Part shown: positions 35,026 to 43,202 of the stretch, one piece after another
How the letters are laid out: every line of letters begins with the position of its first letter
How positions within the stretch are numbered: the stretch's first letter is position 1
From: Bradyrhizobium lablabi
GTDB taxonomy: Bacteria > Pseudomonadota > Alphaproteobacteria > Rhizobiales > Xanthobacteraceae
DNA: 64,000 bases
Assembly: GCF_900141755.1 (NCBI RefSeq)
Contig: NZ_LT670844.1
Coordinates: 2,232,001-2,296,000, forward strand
Direction of reading: 5' to 3'
Notes under the pieces: generated by a model
Seen by the model: only the letters and a program-made list of their open reading frames with translations
What the model was told of the DNA's origin: nothing
Database searches by the model: none
Position numbers and translations under genes: made by a program

Positions 35026-36444
35026 TTACAGCGCCGGCAAGATCTTTCCGGGATTGAAGATATTCTGCGGATCGAGCGCCTGCTTCAGCGCGCGCATCGC
35101 ATCCAGCGCTTCCGGGCCGAGCTCGGCCCTGAGGTATTTCTGCTTGCCCTGCCCGATGCCGTGTTCGCCGGTGCAGGTGCCGCCCATCGCCTGCGCGCGT
35201 TCGACCAGACGATGCATGAAGTCTTCGCCGCGCGCCATTTCGTCGGGATTGTCGATGTCGCACACCAGCGAGCAGTGGAAGTTGCCGTCTCCGACATGGC
35301 CGACAATCGGCGACAGCAGATTGAGGCGCTTCAGATCCTCTTCGGTTTCGGTTACGCAGTCGGCGAGCCGCGAAATCGGCACGCAGACGTCGGTCGCCAC
35401 CACGCCCGCACCGGGGCGTAGCGCCTTCACCGACCAATAGGCGTCGTGCCGTGCCTGCCAGAGTTTTGTGCGATCCTCGGGCCGTGTGGTCCAGGAGAAT
35501 TCGCCGCCGCCGCATTCCTTGGCGATCTCGCCGAAATTTTTGGATTGCTCGGCGACCTCGTTCTCGCTGCCGTGGAATTCGAGCAGCAACAGCGGCGTCT
35601 CCGGAAGCGACAATTTCGAATAGGAATTGCAAGCCCTGACCTGCGCCGCGTTGAGCAATTCGATGCGCGCCACGGGAATGCCGGTCTGGATCGCCAGGAT
35701 CGTCGCCTGGCAGGCGCCGCGCACGGTCTCGAACGAGCAGGCCGCAGCCGCAATGGTTTCGGGAATGCCGCGCAGTTTTATCGTCAGTTCGGAGATGATG
35801 CCGAGCGTGCCTTCGGCGCCGACGAAGAGATGCGTCAGGTCGTAACCGGCAGAGGATTTTTTCGCCCGCGTGCCGGTGGTGATGATCTCGCCGTCGCCGC
35901 GCACTACCTTCAGCGCCAGCACATTGTCGCGCATGGTGCCGTAGCGCACGGCGTTGGTGCCGGACGCCCGCGTCGACGCCATGCCGCCGAGCGAGGCATC
36001 GGCGCCGGGATCGATCGGAAAGAACAGGCCCTGGTCGCGCAGATACTCGTTCAGCGCCTTGCGGGTGACGCCGGGCTGGATCACGCAGTCCAGATCCTCG
36101 GCGTGGACTTCCAGCACCTTGTTCATGTCGCGCAGGTCGATGCAGACACCGCCTGCCGGCGCGTTGACCTGCCCCTCCAGCGAAGTGCCGGTGCCGAACG
36201 CGATCACGGGAACGCTATGGCGTGCGCAAATCCGCACCACGTCCTGGATGTCAGCCGTCTCCTGCGCCATGACAACCGCATCGGGCGGCTGGGACGGCAA
36301 CCAGGTGGTGGTATGGGCGTGCTGGTCGCGGACCGCCTGCGAGGTGATCAGCCGGTTGCCGAACCGCGCCGCCAATGCTTCCACGGCGCTCGCCAGCGCC
36401 TGCGGTTCCGGACGTTTCAGTTGATTGGTGATGGTTAGGCCCAA
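35026..36444 (-). CDS. FAD-binding oxidase/dehydrogenase, GlcD / D-lactate dehydrogenase family
   Basis: 472 residues from a TTG at 36444 with GGGAGGA six bases upstream. The open frame to 36516 lacks a start signal. Residues about 45-215 form the PCMH-type FAD domain (VIAFGTGTSLEGQVNAPAGG; GGMASTRASGTNAVRYGTMR) and the rest the substrate cap, with the conserved C-terminal GHVGDGNFH and GEHGIGQGK. These residues match enzymes oxidising D-lactate, glycolate or longer 2-hydroxy acids to keto acids. The acceptor is probably cytochrome c or quinone. It is divergent from the thioesterase gene, with 86 bp between starts. Confidence 0.88.
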   Translation of the reverse strand: MGLTITNQLKRPEPQALASAVEALAARFGNRLITSQAVRDQHAHTTTWLPSQPPDAVVMAQETADIQDVVRICARHSVPVIAFGTGTSLEGQVNAPAGGVCIDLRDMNKVLEVHAEDLDCVIQPGVTRKALNEYLRDQGLFFPIDPGADASLGGMASTRASGTNAVRYGTMRDNVLALKVVRGDGEIITTGTRAKKSSAGYDLTHLFVGAEGTLGIISELTIKLRGIPETIAAAACSFETVRGACQATILAIQTGIPVARIELLNAAQVRACNSYSKLSLPETPLLLLEFHGSENEVAEQSKNFGEIAKECGGGEFSWTTRPEDRTKLWQARHDAYWSVKALRPGAGVVATDVCVPISRLADCVTETEEDLKRLNLLSPIVGHVGDGNFHCSLVCDIDNPDEMARGEDFMHRLVERAQAMGGTCTGEHGIGQGKQKYLRAELGPEALDAMRALKQALDPQNIFNPGKILPAL

Positions 36445-36530
36445 GCGACATCCTCCCGGCTCAAGACCGACCGTGGCAAAGGATATATAAGGGGTCAAGA
36501 GAGCGAAATCGAACAATCGGGGATGGATAA

Positions 36531-37043
36531 ATGACCGAGGTGACCACCGGCGACGATGTGCTGCTCCGGCCCGCGCCGTTCTTATCGTCGGTGATGCAGA
36601 TCGAGCCGCAATGGATCGACTATAACGGCCATCTCAACATGGCCTATTACAATGTGATGTTTGACCGCGCCATCGACGAATTATGGGCGAAGCTCGGAAT
36701 CGGCCCCGGCTACATGAAGGCGCGCCAGGGGTCGACCTTCACCGCCGAATGCCATGTGCGGTACTTACGGGAAATTCATCTCGGCGATCCCGTGCAAATT
36801 TCGATCCTGCTGCTCGGCGCCGACGAGAAGCGGCTGCATACGTTTGAGGAACTGCGCCACGCCAGCGAGGGCTGGCTGTCGGCCACGTCCGAAAACATGA
36901 CCATCCATATCGACATGACGGCGCGCAAGACCGCGCCGTTTCCGACCGATATTCGCGACCGCATCGCGACGCTGGCGAACGCGCACTCGGCGCTGCCGCG
37001 TCCCGAGGGCATCGGCCGCAAGGTCGCGATGCCCTCGAAATAG
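36531..37043 (+). CDS. hotdog-fold acyl-CoA thioesterase
   Basis: 170 residues. The motif IDYNGHLNMAYYNVMFDRAI is the 4HBT-type active-site region with its catalytic Asp and the long hotdog helix. The following strands (FTAECHVRYLREIHLGDPVQ) also match. Cytoplasmic. Members related to this one hydrolyse acyl-CoA or betainyl-CoA; the substrate is not evident. Single gene, divergent from the GlcD-type oxidase. Confidence 0.85.
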   Translation: MTEVTTGDDVLLRPAPFLSSVMQIEPQWIDYNGHLNMAYYNVMFDRAIDELWAKLGIGPGYMKARQGSTFTAECHVRYLREIHLGDPVQISILLLGADEKRLHTFEELRHASEGWLSATSENMTIHIDMTARKTAPFPTDIRDRIATLANAHSALPRPEGIGRKVAMPSK

Positions 37044-37196
37044 CGATTGAAGCTAACGCGGGTGCGGCCTGGTGTTCCAGGCAGCAAGTTTGCGAAAATA
37101 GCCTGCGACTAAAGAAACAAGATCGGGGCAGGCTGGCGGGGCAGACTTCTTCGGCCAATCGCTCCCGTCTGTTCCGATTTCAACGCTTCGATTCCT

Positions 37197-37332
37197 TTAT
37201 TGACTGCGTGTTCCGCTCTTGCAGGGCATGCATAACCCTCCCGTTCTTTGCGCCGTGGATGGCAAGACGAGCGCGCCGCACTGAACACAGGTAAAACGCT
37301 TGTCATCTGCCCTGCCGGCAATATCACTCGGG
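37197..37332 (-). CDS. possible zinc-ribbon fragment
   Basis: The frame ending at a TAA (37197-37199) reads FTCVQCGALVLPSTAQRTGG then LCMPCKSGTRSQ. Two CxxC pairs 19 residues apart are typical of a small zinc ribbon. The frame has no good start after the stop of the upstream gene at 37333. It joins that gene's end only by a one-base shift, so it is either a tail lost by frameshift or a remnant. Confidence 0.35.
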
Positions 37333-37875
37333 TTACAAAGCCTTGGGGGATTTGTCTTGGACGAGATCTGCAAAATAGGCGAATACATACTTGCGATAGA
37401 TGTCCTGCGATCTGTCTCTAAGTGCAATTTCTGACTGAAGCCCTAAGCCGACTGCTGCCTCCAGCTCTGGTACCAAATGAAAGCGGCCTGCCACGTAGGC
37501 ATCTTTGACGCTTTGCATAAAATAGCTGTTGTGTGCTGGATAGCCTCCTTGACCATATGCCAGAAGCATATTGCAAAGGATTTTTATGGCTGACCCCTCA
37601 CGCAATAATCGCAAATCATCGGAATCCAGTCCCGTATCATCCGAAATGTCGATGTAGGAGAGCGGATCGAAAGTACCGTCCTCCCATCCGAAATCCTCGT
37701 GGAGCCCGCGCCAGAAGCGAACCAACTCGCGATACATGTAGAGGATGTCACGAATAGCGGACTGTGATTGTAGATATTCTTCGAATTTCCTCTCTTCGTC
37801 AGTCTGTGTTTCAAGCTGACCCGACGCATCCCCTAGCTGCGGTCGATCGGTATGCGGTGCTTTAGTTTGGGTCAT
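37333..37875 (-). CDS. hypothetical protein, 180 residues
   Basis: The ATG at 37875 follows GGTGAG; a GTG at 37884 is an alternative. The protein is acidic and mainly helical, with DILYMYRELVRFWRGLHEDF and a C-terminal part rich in aromatic residues (YRKYVFAYFADLVQDKSPKA). No signal peptide or membrane helix; no domain recognised. Its GC content is lower than that of its neighbours and it lies beside gene fragments, which suggests an acquired segment. The zinc-ribbon sequence just downstream may once have been its C-terminus. Confidence 0.6.
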   Translation of the reverse strand: MTQTKAPHTDRPQLGDASGQLETQTDEERKFEEYLQSQSAIRDILYMYRELVRFWRGLHEDFGWEDGTFDPLSYIDISDDTGLDSDDLRLLREGSAIKILCNMLLAYGQGGYPAHNSYFMQSVKDAYVAGRFHLVPELEAAVGLGLQSEIALRDRSQDIYRKYVFAYFADLVQDKSPKAL

Positions 37876-38046
37876 AGCGCTCACCGAGATCCCCGGAGAT
37901 GGTTAGCCTCGCAGCTGCCGTTCGCGCGACGGAAGCACCACCATACATGAGTTCCGCGGTAGCTGGCGGTGCAGCGTAGTGTCCGGCATGCGTAGCGCGC
38001 GAGTGGTTGTGTAATTCGTGAGTGCCGTGGACGTCAACCATAGCTG

Positions 38047-38238
38047 TTGATCCGGTGGACAACAGTTATTGCCGTTCGACGCAAGGCGCGAGCGGCGCTC
38101 GCGCATCGACCAGGAGCTAGTCTCGCCGCGCAACGGAAATCCAGCAGTTGGACGCAGGCCGAACTTGCGGAGCGAGTCGGCGTCGACACGGAGTTAATCT
38201 ATCGATTCGAGCATGGCGCGGCGCTGCCGTCGCTCCTA
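38047..38238 (+). pseudogene. truncated XRE-family regulator
   Basis: The frame reads SLAAQRKSSSWTQAELAERV, then GVDTELIYRFEHGAALPSLL, a recognisable Cro/C1-type helix-turn-helix with its recognition helix. It breaks off after the HTH at exactly the 3' end of the DUF1328 gene (38236), beyond which the frame only reads antisense to that gene. The normal C-terminal half is missing and no start signal is visible, so I treat it as a fragment. Confidence 0.55.
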
Positions 38239-38409
38239 GACGCGGGTGCGGCCGCGCGCGAGGCCGACTACGGCCGAGACCAGGAACAGCACCACTGCGA
38301 TGAAGAAGATGGCCTTCGCGATTTCGATGGAAACTCCGGCGATGCCGCCAAAGCCCAAAATGCCCGCGATCAGCGCAATGACCAAAAACGTAACGACCCA
38401 ACTCAGCAT
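38236..38409 (-). CDS. DUF1328 family small membrane protein
   Basis: 57 residues. The ATG at 38407-38409 is preceded by GGAGG eight bases away. The sequence opens MLSWVVTFLVIALIAGILGF and continues with a second hydrophobic segment (FFIAVVLFLVSAVVGLARG), giving two membrane helices joined by a loop with GVSIEIAK. This is the YtjA/DUF1328 pattern; the role is unknown but expression is often stress related. Its stop codon overlaps the broken end of the XRE fragment. Confidence 0.88.
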   Translation of the reverse strand: MLSWVVTFLVIALIAGILGFGGIAGVSIEIAKAIFFIAVVLFLVSAVVGLARGRTRV

Positions 38410-38711
38410 GATCAGAACCTCCGATTTCCACGCTCTATTTCGATATCAGCGCGGCCACTGGCGCCGCGCGCGGCTGGAGAATCAATCCGGCTTCGGAACA
38501 AACGTTCCCGGCCGTTTTCGGCACGTATCTTGGGAAAAAAGTGCGCCTCGAGGGAACAAAATCGGGGCTGGATGGCCAAACGCGCTTATCGGGGACAGCG
38601 GGATAAAACCTGTCAAATCCGCCGCCAAAACCCTATATGCCTTGCAATCCTGCTAAGAAGGCTCCCCTTCACCGCCCCGCGGTGCCATCGTGGGCGGAAG
38701 ACGAATCGCAA

Positions 38712-41282
38712 ATGACCGAGCCGAACCGACTGACCCCTCACGGCGTCCCCGATCACCAGCCCGCGGCCGGCGGCATCGCCGCGCGCGCGCGTGCGGCTGT
38801 GACCCCGCAATATCTCTCAGGCCTCAACCCCGAACAGCGCGAGGCGGTGGAGACGCTGGATGGCCCGGTGCTGGTGCTGGCCGGGGCCGGCACCGGCAAA
38901 ACGCGTGTGCTGACCTGCCGGATCGCCCACATCCTGAGCCAGGGGCGCGCCCGTCCCGGTGAAATTCTCTCTGTCACCTTCACCAACAAGGCGGCGCGCG
39001 AGATGAAGCTGCGGCTCGGCCAGATGCTGGGCCACGCCGTCGAGGGCATGCCGTGGCTCGGCACCTTTCACTCGATCGCCGGGCGCATCCTGCGCACCCA
39101 TGCCGAACTGGTGCAGCTGAAATCCAATTTCACCGTGCTCGACGTCGACGACCAGATCCGGCTGTTGAAGCAATTGTTGCAGGCCGACAATATCGACGAC
39201 AAGCGCTGGCCGGCGCGCATGCTTGCCGGTCTGATCGACGGCTGGAAGAACCGCGGCTTGATGCCGTCGCAGGTGCCGGCGGGCGAAGCGGCAGTGTTCG
39301 GCAATGGCCGCGGCGGCAAGCTCTATGCCCTCTACCAGGAACGCCTGAAGATCCTCAACGCCGCCGATTTCGGCGATCTGTTGCTGGAGAACATCCGGCT
39401 GTTCCGCGAGCATCCCGACGTGCTCCGGAATTACCAGAACCGGTTCAAGTTCATCCTGGTCGATGAATATCAGGACACCAACGTCGCGCAATATCTGTGG
39501 CTGCGGCTTTTGGCGCAGGCGCCGTCTTCTTCCACCTCGCCCCGCCTGCGGGGAGAGGTCGAATTGCGAAGCAATTCGGGTGAGGGGGACTCTCCGCGAG
39601 TCGAGCCTGTCGAGAGAGCCCCTCACCCCGACCCTCTCCCCGTGAGGGAGAAGATTGTCGCGCCCGCCTCGCCCCCCAAAAACATCTGCTGCGTCGGCGA
39701 CGACGACCAGTCGATCTATGGCTGGCGCGGCGCGGAGGTCGACAACATCCTGCGCTTCGACCACGATTTTCCCGGCGCCAAGGTCATTCGCCTCGAGCGC
39801 AATTACCGCTCGACCGGCCACATCCTCGCTGCTGCCTCGCATCTCATCGCACATAATGAGGGACGGCTGGGCAAGACGCTGCGCACCGAGGATGTCGACG
39901 GCGAGAAAGTCACCGTCACCGGCGCCTGGGATTCGGAGGAAGAAGCTCGCGCCATCGGCGAGGAGATCGAGGAGCTGCAGCGCGCCGGCCACAAGCTCAA
40001 CGACGTCGCCATTTTGGTGCGCGCCTCGTTCCAGATGCGCGAGTTCGAGGATCGGTTTGTCACCCTCGGCCTGCCCTATCGCGTGATCGGCGGTCCGAGG
40101 TTCTACGAGCGCGCCGAAATCCGCGACGCGCTGGCCTATTTGCGCGTGATCAATTCGCCGGCCGACGATCTCGCCTTCGAGCGCATCGTCAATGTGCCGA
40201 AGCGCGGGCTTGGCGATGCCACGGTGCAGATGCTGCACGATCACGCCCGCAAGCGCCGCATTCCGCTTTCTGAGGCCGCCCGCGCCGTGGTCGAGACCGA
40301 CGAATTGAAGCCGAAAGCGCGCGGCGCCTTACGCGACCTGATCGCCAGTTTCGATCGCTGGCGCGCGCAAAGCGAAGTCACCCTGCACACCGAACTCGCC
40401 GAGATCGTGCTCGACGAGAGCGGCTATACCGAGATGTGGCAGAAAGACCGCTCGGCAGATGCCGCCGGGCGCCTCGAGAACCTTAAAGAGCTGGTGCGCT
40501 CGATGGAGGAATTCGAAAACCTGCAAGGTTTTCTGGAGCACATCTCGCTGGTGATGGACCGCGAGGGCGGCGCCGAGGACGATGCGGTGTCGCTGATGAC
40601 GCTGCATTCCGCCAAAGGACTCGAATTCGACAATGTGTTCCTGCCCGGCTGGGAGGAAGGGTTGTTTCCGAGCCAGCGCACGCTCGACGAACAGGGCCGC
40701 GCCGGCCTCGAAGAAGAAAGACGTCTTGCCCATGTCGGGCTGACGCGGGCGCGCCGCCGCGCCAAACTCTATTTTGCTACCAACCGCCGCATCCATGGCA
40801 CCTGGTCGACCACGATCCCGTCGCGCTTTCTCGACGAATTGCCGGCGCACAATGTCGAGATCACCGAGTCAAAAGGTGGCTCCGGTTGGGGCGGCTCTGG
40901 CGGCTACGGCCCCTCGCGCTTCGACAATGTCGAAGCCTTCGGCTCGAGCTATACGACGCCGGGCTGGCAGCGCGCGCAGGCCAACCGCGCCCGCGGCCAA
41001 GGCGGGCGCGGCGGCGGTTTTGATGAACGCCAGTCGCCGTTTTCGAGTGGACGCGGTGACACCGGCGGTTTTTCACGCACCAAGCGCGCGCCCATGACGA
41101 TCGAAGGCGAGCTGGTGGCAAAGTCCACCGGCACGACGTCGGAGTTTTCGCTCGACGACCGCGTGTTCCACCAGAAATTCGGCTACGGCCGGGTGGTGAA
41201 GATCGACGGCAACAAGCTCACCATCGCGTTTGAAAAGGCCGGTGAGAAGAAGGTGGTCGATAGTTTTGTGGAGCGGGTGTAA
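38712..41282 (+). CDS. uvrD: UvrD/PcrA-type DNA helicase with in-frame palindromic insert
   Basis: 856 residues from the ATG at 38712. Superfamily 1A 3'-5' helicase for nucleotide excision and mismatch repair. Walker A AGAGTGKT is at 57-64, DEYQD at 251-255, motif III DDDQSIYGWRGA at about 330-341, and the later motifs (LMTLHSAKGLEFDNVF; GLTRARRR) are intact. The C-terminus has a Gly/Arg-rich linker and then the Tudor-like domain (DRVFHQKFGYGRVVKIDGNK). Between motif II and motif III, residues about 272-316 are encoded by a palindromic repeat (39525-39655) that other members lack. The frame is preserved through it. Confidence 0.93.
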   Translation: MTEPNRLTPHGVPDHQPAAGGIAARARAAVTPQYLSGLNPEQREAVETLDGPVLVLAGAGTGKTRVLTCRIAHILSQGRARPGEILSVTFTNKAAREMKLRLGQMLGHAVEGMPWLGTFHSIAGRILRTHAELVQLKSNFTVLDVDDQIRLLKQLLQADNIDDKRWPARMLAGLIDGWKNRGLMPSQVPAGEAAVFGNGRGGKLYALYQERLKILNAADFGDLLLENIRLFREHPDVLRNYQNRFKFILVDEYQDTNVAQYLWLRLLAQAPSSSTSPRLRGEVELRSNSGEGDSPRVEPVERAPHPDPLPVREKIVAPASPPKNICCVGDDDQSIYGWRGAEVDNILRFDHDFPGAKVIRLERNYRSTGHILAAASHLIAHNEGRLGKTLRTEDVDGEKVTVTGAWDSEEEARAIGEEIEELQRAGHKLNDVAILVRASFQMREFEDRFVTLGLPYRVIGGPRFYERAEIRDALAYLRVINSPADDLAFERIVNVPKRGLGDATVQMLHDHARKRRIPLSEAARAVVETDELKPKARGALRDLIASFDRWRAQSEVTLHTELAEIVLDESGYTEMWQKDRSADAAGRLENLKELVRSMEEFENLQGFLEHISLVMDREGGAEDDAVSLMTLHSAKGLEFDNVFLPGWEEGLFPSQRTLDEQGRAGLEEERRLAHVGLTRARRRAKLYFATNRRIHGTWSTTIPSRFLDELPAHNVEITESKGGSGWGGSGGYGPSRFDNVEAFGSSYTTPGWQRAQANRARGQGGRGGGFDERQSPFSSGRGDTGGFSRTKRAPMTIEGELVAKSTGTTSEFSLDDRVFHQKFGYGRVVKIDGNKLTIAFEKAGEKKVVDSFVERV
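39525..39655. repeat. palindromic repeat inserted in frame inside uvrD
   Basis: Composite unit. One part has CTCGCCCCGCCTGCGGGGAG followed by GAATTGCGAAGCAATTC, a perfect small palindrome. The other part (39619-39652) has the 24 bases shared with 6771-6794 and then GTGAGGGAGAAG. It is translated as SPRLRGEVELRSNSGEGDSP and RVEPVERAPHPDPLPVREK without a stop. Confidence 0.8.
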
Positions 41283-41349
41283 ACCTTCCACGCTCAACGT
41301 GGACTAGCCGCCATTAGCCTTCCATCATATGATCGATGGGGGGCACGTG

Positions 41350-41544
41350 ATGCTGAGGGATAGTCGTGATATTATCAGGCGCCTTGAGGAAGACGGCTTC
41401 AGGCTGGTTAGCGTACGAGGGTCCCATCACAAGTTTCGCCATCCGGTATCAAACAAGATGACGATTGTCACTCATCCGAAGCGAGACCTGCCGCTTGGCA
41501 CTGTTCGTGCTATTTACCGGCAGGTGGGCTGGGACAAGGATTAG
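41350..41544 (+). CDS. hicA: type II toxin, HicA family mRNA interferase
   Basis: 64 residues from the ATG at 41350 (GGGGGG six bases upstream); an in-frame ATG at 41329 is weaker. The double-stranded-RNA-binding-like fold is shown by DIIRRLEEDGFRLVSVRGSH and HKFRHP, with the catalytic His in GSHHKF. HicA cleaves mRNA and tmRNA during translation. The partner hicB starts 9 bp downstream. A small inverted pair CCACG/CGTGG (41288-41302) lies upstream and may be an operator or the end of uvrD transcription. Confidence 0.9.
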   Translation: MLRDSRDIIRRLEEDGFRLVSVRGSHHKFRHPVSNKMTIVTHPKRDLPLGTVRAIYRQVGWDKD

Positions 41545-41553
41545 GAGATCGCG

Positions 41554-41847
41554 ATGCCGCACTACATCGCATTGATCCACAAAGATACCGACAGTTGCTA
41601 TGGCGTGTCGTTTCCGGACATTCCGGGTGTAATCACCGGAGGAGACACTATTGACGAAGCCATGCAGCAGGCCGCTGAGGTTCTGCAATTTGCAGCAGAG
41701 GACTGGACTAACCCTGACGGGTCGACCGGTTTCAAGCCGCCAAGCACCATCGATGAGTTGCGTAAGGACCCAGAGTTTCTTGAAGATGCAAAGGACGCCG
41801 TAGTTGCCCTGGTCGAATTTCCCGCGCCCGCCCACGCGGCGGAATGA
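41554..41847 (+). CDS. hicB: type II antitoxin, HicB family
   Basis: 97 residues, start preceded by AGGAG. The N-terminal partial RNase-H fold shows in YGVSFPDIPGVITGGDTIDE followed by AMQQAAEVLQFAAED, the HicB hallmark. No C-terminal helix-turn-helix is obvious, so repression of the operon may depend on the complex. It neutralises HicA, encoded 9 bp upstream. Confidence 0.9.
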   Translation: MPHYIALIHKDTDSCYGVSFPDIPGVITGGDTIDEAMQQAAEVLQFAAEDWTNPDGSTGFKPPSTIDELRKDPEFLEDAKDAVVALVEFPAPAHAAE

Positions 41848-41876
41848 GGGCGTTCGATCCTGCCGAAGCGCACTGA

Positions 41877-42806
41877 CTAGACCGGCCGAAATATTCGTCC
41901 CAAAAGCCGGCCGTCGATCGCAGCGAGCCCCGAGCCGATCAGGGCCAACCCGACAAAATGCCTGACCTCCAGATGCTCTCCTAATCCAAAGGTACCCATC
42001 AGGATCGCGCTCACGGGGATCAGGAAGGTGACCAGCAACAGGTTGGTCGCGCCGGCGGTTGAGAGAAGACGAAAATACAAGACGTAGCCGAGCGCGGTCG
42101 AAAGCGTTGCGCTGCCGATAATGGCGGCCCAGGCCGGCAACGCCGGCATCGGCAAGGTCCAGGGATGGTCGACGAACATCGCGATCGGAAACAGCATCAC
42201 GGCCGACGCCGTCACCTGCCCGGTCGCGGTCTGTATCGGCGCGATGCCCATGCGTTTGAAGCGACGGCCATAGACGCCAGCAAACGCATAAAATATCGCC
42301 GCGGTCAGAACCGCGATTTGCGCCAGCACATTCGTGCCCAAGCCGCTCAATGCCTCCGGACCGATCAACACCGTCACGCCGAAAAATCCGGCGACCACGC
42401 CGAGCAGCCGGTTGCCGGTGATTTTTTCGTCGTCGGTCAGCAAGTGCGCCACCACGACCGTCGAGATCGGCGTGGTGGCATTCAAGATCGCCGCCAAGCC
42501 GGAGGCGATGTGGTTCTGGCCCCAGACCACGAGACAAAACGGGACGGCATTGTTGAGCAGACCCATTCCGGTGAAGGCGAGCCACGCGGAGCTCGTGTCC
42601 GGCATGGTCATGCCGAGGGCTTTCAGCAGCCCATTCAGGATCACAGCGGCCAGTCCGACGCGCAGGAAGACGATGGTGAAAGGCGGCAATGTCTTGATCA
42701 GGACGGCCGCGAAGAAGAACGAACCGCCCCAAAGCACCGACAGCAGCAGCAGCGCCAGCCACTCGCCTCCATTCATGCGGTGGTTAATGAGTGCCTCGCT
42801 CGCCAT
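41877..42806 (-). CDS. EamA/DMT family transporter
   Basis: 309 residues with ten predicted membrane helices in two homologous halves (WLALLLLSVLWGGSFFFAAV in the first; LPAWAAIIGSATLSTALGYV in the second). This is the drug/metabolite transporter fold of inner-membrane exporters, often for amino acids or their relatives. The ATG at 42806 is used; an internal Met ten residues later is possible. Single gene, converging on hicB. Substrate unknown. Confidence 0.88.
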   Translation of the reverse strand: MASEALINHRMNGGEWLALLLLSVLWGGSFFFAAVLIKTLPPFTIVFLRVGLAAVILNGLLKALGMTMPDTSSAWLAFTGMGLLNNAVPFCLVVWGQNHIASGLAAILNATTPISTVVVAHLLTDDEKITGNRLLGVVAGFFGVTVLIGPEALSGLGTNVLAQIAVLTAAIFYAFAGVYGRRFKRMGIAPIQTATGQVTASAVMLFPIAMFVDHPWTLPMPALPAWAAIIGSATLSTALGYVLYFRLLSTAGATNLLLVTFLIPVSAILMGTFGLGEHLEVRHFVGLALIGSGLAAIDGRLLGRIFRPV

Positions 42807-43202
42807 TGGTTTTCATCGCCCGTTAACGCCGATCATCCGCGCGCGCCGGCCGGCGCCTCCGCGGATTTCATCGCGGAACGCGTCAGGGATGTTGTCCGAC
42901 ATGGAACCTCGGCGCGCCACCCGATTTCCGAAACATGGCGCTAAAGCCGGCCAATCCGCCGCGTGAGCCGCCGATCCGGGTGCGCAGTCGATCTTTGGAG
43001 AGCCGAGCGAGGCGTCGCGGCGCCGCCAACGACGACACTCGCGAAGCAAGCCATCAACGGGATCCGAACAAATTACGTCGCATTTTAACGAATTTTTAGA
43101 AGCAATACTTCTTCGCCACTTTTACGGAAAACTTGCGTCTGCGTTCTATGCTCGTTGCCCATATCGCTGGTGGGGCGTGATTGCGGCGTAAGGTTTGCCA
43201 TA
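42807..43202. other. intergenic region, nothing recognised
   Basis: About 400 bp between divergent genes. It should hold the promoters of the EamA and DUF2336 genes; I see no open frame with a start signal and no strong repeat. Confidence 0.4.

Noticed and set aside
38817..40244. 475-codon open frame on the minus strand
   Set aside because: Antisense to uvrD, whose motifs are unmistakable; no start signal or domain.
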